A stretch of 64,000 nucleotides of DNA from Thelephora terrestris (lineage: Eukaryota; Basidiomycota; Agaricomycetes; Thelephorales; Thelephoraceae), in the NCBI GenBank assembly GCA_015956445.1, contig WIUZ02000006.1, forward strand, positions 186,001 through 250,000. The letters are read 5' to 3'. Each line of letters begins with the position of its first letter. Positions within the stretch are counted from its first letter, which is position 1. The notes beneath the pieces are model-generated. The model had not been told where the DNA came from and did not search any database. It worked only from the letters and a program-made list of their open reading frames with translations. The translations under genes and the position numbers were made by a program. Below, one piece after another: positions 56,001 through 64,000 of the stretch.

Positions 56001-57803
56001 AGGAGTTGAAGAGCATCGCAGGGATTTGTGAGTTATTCTTTTGGTGGTTGTCTAGGCTTGTTCCTTGACATCCTTGGTCAGCGGAAAAAGTGTCGTTCAG
56101 CGGACGCATCCAGCTACTGGTTTCGAAGCTCGGTCGATCAAGTAAACCAAGCCCTCGTTATCTGCTCTTGGTATGATATCCTTCAGCCCTTCTCTCTCAG
56201 ATCTCTCATATTCGCAGACTGGGACTGCGATTTACATCCTCGTCACGACCGCCAAGGATGGTAGATCCGTCACATCCCTTGAGCGGAAGATCCCGCTCGT
56301 GACCATCAAAGCTGTGTCAATGTCTAACCTAAGAGATGACTGGATGGTATCCCTTTTCATCCCTTTCACATTGACACACTTGGATGACGAATTGTCTTAG
56401 GTTTTACATTGCAACATATCGGAAGAGGGGGACCCTGTCTTTAGCACTACATTCAAGACTGAGCTCACAACGTGCCTGATGCAGTTGACGCGGGGAAGTG
56501 CCAATGTTCAAATTACCCCTTCGTAAGTACATTCATCTTCCCGGTGTCTTCGAGTCCAAAAGTTGTACTTCAGAATCGAATACCATAAGAAGAGGGATAA
56601 GAAGACAGCTATCAAGTTCCAGAAGGATGAGACGATCCCGAGAAACGATTTGTACAAGAGCCACGTTGTCCACGTACCCTCTGGTGAACCGCCCGACAGC
56701 GTCTCAAGGCCTGTGCCGAGGAAGAAGGGTGGCGTCGCGAAGCCCGTATCGAAAGGGAAACTGCTGAGGGCGGGTGGTCCTTCGGTGAGCACCTATTTGA
56801 TTTCTAGCTTCCTCCGCCGAACAACTTATTCTATTGTTGCACAAGAAACCAACCGGGGCATCAAGACCCAAGCCTGCCGCTCAGCCGTTGCCAGGGAAGA
56901 CAGGGATATCCATACCCGTCAAGCCAAGTGTCACTCCGAAATCGACGACCAAGCCAACCCCGACGAGCACAACCCGCCAACCTCCACCGCCACCAAGTCG
57001 AGCGCCTGTGCCACCGCCACCGCCACCTCTAGAACCAGACGTTGAATTGTATAAAGCCAAATTCGATTTTGACGGGCAGGAGGGTGAGATGTCGCTGACA
57101 AAGGACGATATTGTTGAGCTCGTTGAAAAGACCGATAATGGTTGGTGGCTGGTCAAGAAGGATGGGAACGAAGGGTGGACTCCGAACAATTACCTTGTTC
57201 TCGTCCCTCCTAAGCCGAAGGCCACTCCCGCTCCACCTCCACCTCCTCCCCCTCCGACCCAGCGGAGGGTTCCCGCTCTTCCACAGACTACCACGACAAC
57301 TCCGGCGGTCAAACCACCACCAGTCAAGTCGCTTGTTGCTGACTCGAACGCCAAACCGGTGTCGGTCTTCCCGGGCATGGGGCCTTCAAATGGTTCCGCG
57401 ATGCCATGGAAAAAGACACACACTCAACAAGATTCGACGGACAACTCTCCGAATAGCTCGCGGCCGAATTCTTCACTGGCCAATAAACCCCCTCCGCCAT
57501 TGGCTACGAAGCCGAAACCAGGTCCTCCCCCGATTGCTTCGAAACCAAATGTCTCTGGAGGTAACGGCGGTCCGCCAAAGATCCCCGGAAAACCACCGAT
57601 ACCTACCACACAACGGCCAACAGGTGCCTCGCGACCCGCACCCAAACCGGCAGGAAGGAACCCGCCCGCGTTGGGCGGACAGTTGGATCTTGCCGCCGCT
57701 GTGAGTAAATTTCTGTGGTTTTTATACCTGACAGTATTTGACCCAGCTTTTCTACTTATCAATGCAGTTGGCTAAGAGAGCCCAGAGAGGTCCCGACGCG
57801 TGA
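53011..57803 (+). CDS. MYO1: Class I myosin with SH3 domain
   Basis: Seventeen exons (first only ATG, 53011-53013; then 53070-53147, 53201-53369, 53461-53783, 53845-54007, 54055-54158, 54215-54607, 54659-54685, 54750-55253, 55307-55669, 55724-56027, 56082-56170, 56218-56346, 56401-56522, 56574-56784, 56846-57700, 57768-57803); 1,290 residues. The motor has [12 protein letters not shown] (P-loop, about 130), NNNSSRHGKY (switch I), [10 protein letters not shown] (switch II region) and a serine at the TEDS site ([10 protein letters not shown], Ser about 360), the PAK-type activation site. Two IQ motifs ([23 protein letters not shown]), a basic TH1 lipid-binding domain, an SH3 domain (about 1060-1117, ALYDFDG-like [14 protein letters not shown]) and a proline-rich tail follow. 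It drives actin-based endocytosis and polarity. The usual C-terminal acidic Arp2/3-binding tail is not seen. Confidence 0.95.
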
Positions 57804-58237
57804 GCATATCTGTGTTGTGCTACGGTTCGAGATTGACCTGTTAGAGTTGAATATATATCACGTTTAAGCCCCAAGTACATTGATTGCGTCAGAGACTTGA
57901 GTGAATCAGAGACTTCTCGATATTTACTAAGCCACTATGGCCTCCTTTCCAACTTCACCATGGTTTTGAGGTTTCGCTGGAAGGCTCAGGCATCGGAAGA
58001 AGCCGATTTACTAATAGCCATGTGGTGTGTGCGTGATGAACACGTGACTAATTACTGGGACAGCGGCCATCACGCGCCTGAGCGTTCCAAGCCGCGTCTT
58101 TGTCATCAGGGCGTTTGCACCAAACTACTTCGAAAACGAAATCCTCGTTTCCACGCCCGAGGGAATAAAAATTGAATCCTGTGAGTCTAGAAACCCGTTT
58201 CATTCCCTGGTTCATGACAGATTAAACTCTCCCGCAG
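57804..58237. other. Intergenic with probable 5' UTR intron
   Basis: A GTGAGT donor at 58181 and a CCCGCAG acceptor ending at 58237, directly before the F-box ATG, look like an intron in the 5' untranslated region. Nothing else is supported. Confidence 0.4.
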
Positions 58238-59626
58238 ATGGACCTCACGATGGGTGTGGACGACATCGCGATGACCACAGATGCTCCAGGGGAGATGATT
58301 CCGCCTTCGCAACGTGTTCCGCCAGAAATCATTGTCAAGATCATTCACGCGCTCCTACCAACACAATTCGATGACTGTTCCTTGATGAAGAAGCGGCTCA
58401 ACGTTCTGCTCAAAGCGACCAGCATCTGCCGGTACTGGAGATACGCGGCGCTTGGAGACGTAACCCTATGGTCCGTCGCCCCCATAGACCACAGGAGTCT
58501 CGGAGAGCTGTTCCTGCAGAGGTCTCGCAACGTACCGCTGTCGATCACTTACGAGCACTATACTCGGAGGTGTTGTCCAGCTCATCAAGCAATGGTATCG
58601 TTGCTGCCTCACATGCAACGAGTCAAGAAAGTTCACGTCTGTGCATCTGCTCCCGTGCTGAATCATATCATCTCCAACCTCAACGTTTACACGTCCGGAG
58701 CTCAACTTGAGGAGATCAGGGTTACAGTGATCGGTACTCTCAACGATAGGAAGTGCAGTGTCGCCCTCGATCTCCTTCTCAAAAACGCTTCGACGCTGAA
58801 GGTTCTTCAGCTCAACACTTTAAAATGCCGCTTCACCCTCCAAAAACTCCAGCAGTTCCCCTGCCTAACTCATCTTGAACTCTTGGCCCCACACGGTTTT
58901 TACGAGGTATCCCCCTTCTTGACTTCCCTCCCAACACTCTCCTTCATCAAAGTCTGCGTTAAAGGCTCGAAAGAGCAAGAAGATCTCCGAATCGTTCCTC
59001 AATCCAACCTCCGCCACATTCATTTACAAATCCACGATCTTGAGCCCAACTCTGTTCTCGACGCCCTGGAGATCCCGACCGGTGTGCACCTCGAATGCGA
59101 AATGTTGTTTTTTGTCGACGCCACTATAATGAACCGGTTCCTTCCTTTACCCCCCGAGAGCTTTCAAAATACATCACACATCGAGGAGTTGCGAATTTTC
59201 TCCCCCTCACGCTACCCGATTTCCATCGCGTCATATTCCGGCTCTGGGCCGACCGGCTCCTTTTGTATCAGAGGAAAGTTCCCGGGAGGATACCAGCCAC
59301 CGATTGGAGACTTTTCTCACCTCCAGAAACTCCTCGTGGAAGGTCCCATTGACTTGCTGTCCCTCGAGAATATTGTAATGTCAGCACCTCGGCTCGCTTC
59401 TGTGTCCCTGGTCGATTGCGTAGTTATAAAATCCCCGGTGGTCGACAACTTCTTCGGAGTGCAATCTAGCCCGGTTGATGTGGACTCTTTCGTGATGACA
59501 GTCAGCGAAGAGCGCCGTATGGGTGTGGGAGGTACCGGGCGTTTTCGGGTGAATGGGACTCTGGAAGGAGAGCTCTTGGCGAACTTCAAGTCCCGTCAAG
59601 AGGATCGTGACCGAGTCGCGCACTGA
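58238..59626 (+). CDS. F-box protein
   Basis: Single exon, 462 residues. After a short acidic leader the F-box reads RVPPEIIVKIIHALLP and VLLKATSICRYWRYAALGDV, followed by leucine-rich segments (LKVLQLNTLKCRFTLQKLQQ, LTHLELLAPHGF). The form is the common agaricomycete SCF-receptor type. The ATG at 58238 follows a likely 5' UTR intron; an ATG at 58250 is also in frame. Confidence 0.82.
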   Translation: MDLTMGVDDIAMTTDAPGEMIPPSQRVPPEIIVKIIHALLPTQFDDCSLMKKRLNVLLKATSICRYWRYAALGDVTLWSVAPIDHRSLGELFLQRSRNVPLSITYEHYTRRCCPAHQAMVSLLPHMQRVKKVHVCASAPVLNHIISNLNVYTSGAQLEEIRVTVIGTLNDRKCSVALDLLLKNASTLKVLQLNTLKCRFTLQKLQQFPCLTHLELLAPHGFYEVSPFLTSLPTLSFIKVCVKGSKEQEDLRIVPQSNLRHIHLQIHDLEPNSVLDALEIPTGVHLECEMLFFVDATIMNRFLPLPPESFQNTSHIEELRIFSPSRYPISIASYSGSGPTGSFCIRGKFPGGYQPPIGDFSHLQKLLVEGPIDLLSLENIVMSAPRLASVSLVDCVVIKSPVVDNFFGVQSSPVDVDSFVMTVSEERRMGVGGTGRFRVNGTLEGELLANFKSRQEDRDRVAH

Positions 59627-60057
59627 CTTGTCTTGTAATTATATCCGATGGTTCTGTGAATACTTTCCGTTTCTTGTCGCATTACCGCTTCCTCGTTACT
59701 TATCATAAAGATGGAGACCCTAGCAGGTTGATGATGTTGTAAAAATCTATGAATATCTAGGCCGTACTATTCATGACGCTAAATGAGAGGAAGAGATGAT
59801 TCGAGCGCGAGGTAGTACAAACCGCAAGACGAGGAGACCTGGCAGTGATCCTTAGAGAGAAGTAGCCATAAACCATGATTATCGTAAGTGAGGCAAATAG
59901 ATAGGCCGTCCGTGCGAAAGATAACTAACGTGAGAGACATAGCAGCGGGAGGTTTGACGACAGCAGATATGACAATGATGAGTCTGGGTTGAGGGGTTGC
60001 GGAGACACGTGACAGAGGGAAGACCAAGGGGGGAGGGATAGATGATGAGATTCGCGG
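59627..60057. other. Convergent 3' intergenic region
   Basis: Between the F-box stop and the stop of the minus-strand 730-residue gene. No gene is supported. Confidence 0.5.
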
Positions 60058-62374
60058 TCAAGGGCTCAGTGGCATGGGTGTTGTTATCCTAATGGACACC
60101 AAACCCTCCACCTCGTCCTCCGATTCGTGATCGACGGACATCATCGATGTGTCTGCATCATCTTCCTGCCTGTCCCGTTCGTCAGGATCAATTTCGCTGT
60201 CTAGCTCCTCGGCGTGTAGCACTTTGGTTGCACTCCTGGACGCAGATTCAAAATCTTCAGGCTTGGTCGTCAACGCCCGCCTCCCATTATCAAGCAAAGT
60301 CTCCACGAGGGTCAAGCAACGTTTGAACCCTTCATCCTTGACCTTCTCTACGTCGAGGGTGCCGATCTCGTCCGCATCTTCGTCCTCTTCACCGTCGTCG
60401 TCATCGGGGTCAACATCAGGGGAAGGAACAGAGGTGACAAGACGGTAGGCCTTCGGTGGTAGGATAAGACGTGACTCTCGCAGTTTCCGACGGAGGTCTC
60501 GGATCTCTTTGGCCTGTCGATGTTTGGCAGCTTCTAGCGAAGCATTGATCGCCATTAAAGACCGGTTGGTGATCTCAAGATCCGCGATCTGCAAGTTAAG
60601 AAAGCTGTTAGAGCCAAAATCAGTCAAAGGATGGGAGAAAAGATTGCCTTGCGTATCGACTTGGCCTCTGCTCTCATTCTCCGATCGGAAGTGTCTCTAT
60701 CCTCCTCATGTAGATCCAAATCGTCCAACAACGAAGACCCAGAATCACTATCGCCCGGTTCCTCCGCCGCCCTCTGTAGAAACTGAATCCCACCCTGTGT
60801 ACCATTCTGCACGGATTCCCCCTTCTTGTTTCCAGTAGCGTTGGGACCATTAGCATCATGTAGATTGAAGGAGTTCCCGTTCACAGTAACTCCACTAACC
60901 CTCCTCCGATGATTCATACCCATGCCGAGACCAGTTCCGTCATGAGAATTCAGTGTTGGGCCGATCCCGCTGAGTGCTGAGTGTTGTGGTGACGTTGAGG
61001 TCAGCGATGATGACGATACGTTGGACCGAGACGAATATGAAACCGTCGACATGGGTGGTGAATTTGGCGGTAGAGGGATCAAAAGCGGATCAACCTTTGC
61101 AATCACCGGGAACCTGTTCGCTGAAACCGTACTCGGGCTAATGTTCGCCTTCGAATGTAGGTTTTGCCTCAGGTTTTCGTTGGTGTTCGACGCCGATAAT
61201 GCGCTGAAAGGGGAAAATTTGGGGTTGAAGCTGGCTGGAGGAGGACGGAGATTGGGTCGCATTGGTCTAGGGGCCTGAATCGTAACATCTTCGTTGCCGT
61301 TGCCTTGAAGTGGGGGGAACCTATGAACAATGTCGCTCTTGGCCACACTGGGTACGCGTCGATGTCGCGACAGCGGAGATGCTGAACGTAATGGAGGACT
61401 GGAGGACGTGGAAGCAGGTGTTGGGGTTGCGGAGGTTGATGGAGGACTGAAATGGAGCACACTCTGAGAGACTGAGGGCACTCTCGGTCTCACCGCAGCG
61501 GCAAACTTCGTGTTTGACGAAATAAACGGGGGCGAATTGTGCGACAACGGCGATATTGATAACGTATTCTCCCCGTTCAACTGATTCGAGACCGATGCAA
61601 CGCGTGGCCGGTGGCCAAGGCCCCTCATGGAAATAGGAGTGGCAGGTTCGCTCGTATCGGACGCCTTCACATTGACTGAGAGTTTAGTCAGCTTTGAGGT
61701 GATACGCGTGGATGGTACCGGGCTAGGCTGAGAGTCCCGAAGGCTGGAGAGCGTCGAGGGGCTTCGCATGTGTGGCACCACGCTAGGAACCTGGGGTGAA
61801 GATGGTGCGGTCCGCGATACGCCGGTAGCGGTCGGGTGAAGAGTGACACTCGCTTTGCGTTGAGGTGCAAGGAGTTCGGGTGAAGTAGTATTGGCCCTAC
61901 CTGCAACATTCGACAATACTGGAGGCCGATCCATGCGGGGGACAGTTGGGCTAGATGAGATCGACTTTTGTACCCCTACCGCGTGTGGCTTCGCCGAGGG
62001 TGGACGGGAGACGGAAATCGACGAGACGTTTGAGCCCGGGACGGTCTTATTTTCCGAACGTTGGTTCACCTTGAACGGAGAGGGCGCTCGGAAGGGGACA
62101 GCGGACCTGGGAGAGGTGTTGGGTGTCTTCCGCACAGTGATGTTGGCGCTGAGGTTTATCTTGGCTTTCGGACGAGCGACGGGTGAAGGAGAAGGTAATT
62201 TACTGGGAGATGGGGGGCGACTGGAGACATTTGGGCGTGATGAGACACCGTTCACCTTGAGAGGAGAGGGTGGTCGGACATGATCCAGTCTGGTGGTTAC
62301 CTGTGGCAAAATTGGTTGAGAATCTCAGGGGAGAAAAGGCGTCGGTGACCAACTTTCGCCTTTACGGTCGTCAT
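60058..62374 (-). CDS. Ser/Pro-rich protein with C-terminal coiled coil, unknown function
   Basis: Exons 62374-62366, 62300-60648 and 60588-60058 give 730 residues. The first exon encodes only Met-Thr-Thr. The large exon is low complexity, with many SPS/PPSP motifs that could be phosphorylated by proline-directed kinases (RPPSPSKLPSPSP, RAPSPFKVN). Near its end is an acidic SLLDDLDLHEED, then a heptad-like helix across the intron (IADLEITNRSLMAINASLEA; EIRDLRRKLRESR) and a long acidic tail (DPDDDDGEEDEDADE). The second intron starts GC (60647), because no GT donor keeps the frame. I recall similar proteins as conserved hypotheticals of agaricomycetes; no function is claimed. Confidence 0.75.
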
Positions 62375-62464
62375 GAGCCGGTGTCGCAACGGATTGCGAC
62401 TCCGGGATCGTCTTAAGCGGTGGTGGTGGCTGAGAGGAAGCAAGTGGGATTGTGTAATTAACGA

Positions 62465-63203
62465 TTACTTGGATGATCTCAACGCGGCTGCTACACTCTT
62501 CTGGACGTATTTCCCAAGCATATCAACCTCCAGATTCACCTTCGACCCAACCGTTTTCTTTCCTAGCGTAATCTTTTCTTGGGTGTGTTTGATGAGCATC
62601 ACCCCGAATTTCCGTTGCTCGTCGTCGACGAAGGTGAGGGTGAGACTTGCTCCGTCTAGGGCAACGTAGCCCTTGGGTACCAAGTACGGGAGCATCGCCT
62701 CGTCTGCAAGCTCGAACGTCAGGCGAATAGAGTCCCCGTCCGGAACCCTGTCGATAAGAGCGACGGTCGTGTCCACATGAGCCTGGACGAAGTGGCCTCC
62801 GAACCGTACGTGCGCTGCCATCGCCCTCTCAAGGTTGACTTGCTCACCGACCACCCTATCGCCTGTTGGGCAGCCAATTTCAGAATACGATTAGGCTCAG
62901 ACCTTTGTTGCGTACCGAGATCGGTTTTGTCTAACGTTTCGTTCGCAAGCCAAACTGTGAACCACCCTCCTCTCTCCTCCTTGTCGAACTCGACTACCGT
63001 CAAACACGCCCCGTTTACCGCAATTGAGTCTCCGATGTGGCAATCCCCCAGGATGGGTGCAGAGTCCCCGATGGTCAATGTGCACCCTCTTTCATCCCGT
63101 TTGATATCGACGACTGTTCCCAGATGCTCGATCTGCGGCAACTCGATGAGTAGGTAGAGGCTACGATAACACACGAGAGATTATTTACCAGCCCCGTAAA
63201 CAT
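62465..63203 (-). CDS. RIB5: Riboflavin synthase
   Basis: Exons 63203-63189, 63132-62916 and 62862-62465 give 209 residues. The start MFTGLIEHLGTVVDI is the family hallmark and needs the 15 nt first exon. Two lumazine-binding repeats follow: first with GCTLTIGDSAPILGDCHIGD and SIAVNGACLTV, second with VNLERAMAAHVRFGGHFVQA and YVALDGASLTL. The enzyme dismutates two 6,7-dimethyl-8-ribityllumazine molecules to riboflavin in the last step of the pathway, working as a cytosolic trimer. Confidence 0.95.
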
Positions 63204-64000
63204 ATTTGCCGTAGTCAACTCTAAAATGAGTCTTGTTGACCCGTCTTGCTTGAACGCCAGGAACGCCGTTAGCACCGTCTCCGTTCCGCTTTCCCACGTT
63301 TGCTTACTTTACGCTGGTAATCATCTGCGTCATCCGTCAGCCACAATGCCGACGACCCCGCCTCCTCGTCCCCAGTCGCAACCCCAATCCGTTCGCAGCA
63401 GAGGGTTATGGCAGTCTTATGCCGGTGCGTGGACGCGGAAGGGAACTCGAAGCCGAGTCTGATGATCAAAGCAAGCCCTATCTCCCCAGACGCGACTCAG
63501 GGTCTCACTCGGCATTTGCACTGTAGCCCTCGTCGGAATATTCATCTCCGACATGCTGGAGGAAAGGCTATCACCCCCTTCGCCGCAAAAATCACAGCAC
63601 GCGGAACAGGCCGAGCACCAATGATTCAACCTCGATGCACGCATTGCTTGGAACGTAGGAGGTTTCTCGTTCGGACTTCGTAATGGCTGGCTGTTTTACT
63701 CGTAATGACCTTTGTTCGCATCTCTGACACTGTTGTGAGTATCTAGTCCGACGATCCCTTTCCGTTCAAGGAGGTCAGATCTGATTGAAGCATCGTGCAT
63801 CACGCACCAAAAGACGACGAGTATCTGTCGCGTCTTCAAGCTTCACCCACCACCGCGTAAGATTTCTCGAGCGATTCCGGTGACCGTCCCCTACATGTAC
63901 CTGGCGAGAAACCAATTTTCCACGGTTTGATCCAGCCCCGAAACGACCATGGCTCCCTCCGAACTTGAGGATTGATCTCACCCGGTCCCTCAAAACATTA
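63204..64000. other. Right edge, possible partial gene(s) not resolved
   Basis: An ATG at 63345 on + begins MPTTPPPRPQSQPQSVRSRG, and a later stretch (63504-63620) can encode a membrane-like segment LGICTVALVGIFISDMLEER before a stop. A 65 nt GT-AG intron between them is visible, but the phase does not join the two, so I do not call a gene. On the minus strand 63993-63775 is open but unrecognised. Confidence 0.3.

Noticed and set aside
1-64000. Biosynthetic cluster, defence island or CRISPR-like array
   Set aside because: The acyl-CoA ligase has no neighbouring synthase or tailoring genes, no regularly spaced repeats exist, and most genes are unrelated housekeeping functions.

Overview
The window is nuclear DNA of a filamentous basidiomycete, most likely a mushroom-forming agaricomycete. 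The evidence is dense genes with many 45-80 nt GT-AG introns, several F-box/LRR-type genes, a RIM9/PalI gene, a 1,290-residue class I myosin with an SH3 domain, a SKL-tailed acyl-CoA thioesterase and an intron-bearing tRNA-Pro. There is no operon structure, no CRISPR array and no bacterial gene. Exon coordinates were worked out by hand from splice signals, reading phase and family knowledge, so single junctions may be a few bases off.

Layout, 1-31 kb: tail of a cellular reverse-transcriptase-like (RVT) gene (+); Ctr-family copper transporter (-); tRNA-Pro; RNF220-like RING E3 (+); RIM9/PalI-like membrane protein (-); GNAT acetyltransferase (-); eEF2 (+); GH79 glycosidase with a probable GPI anchor (-); SRP14 (-); RCC1-repeat protein (-); a 308 bp MITE; membrane LysM protein (+); 4CL-like acyl-CoA ligase (+); about 1.7 kb with no convincing gene; two tandem cysteine/histidine-rich zinc-binding paralogues (+); two small unknown genes (-); double-domain ABC ATPase (-); F-box/LRR-like protein (-).

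Layout, 31-64 kb: NAF1 (-); F-box gene (-); Yippee protein (+); F-box-like gene (+); peroxisomal acyl-CoA thioesterase (-); reductase fragment (-); OAC1-like mitochondrial carrier (-) divergent from the MDM1-type sorting nexin (+); TRM6 (-) divergent from a UNC-45/She4 myosin chaperone (+), which is followed directly by the class I myosin (+); F-box gene (+); an unknown coiled-coil-like protein (-); riboflavin synthase (-).

The genes are mostly housekeeping and unrelated to one another. The clear functional pairing is the UCS chaperone next to its expected client, myosin I. Notable structural features are repeated microexons (3-15 nt) needed to restore conserved protein motifs, two GC-AG introns, a 24-residue repeat insertion in eEF2, and the MITE sitting in a divergent promoter. 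I did not find a convincing undescribed multi-gene system.
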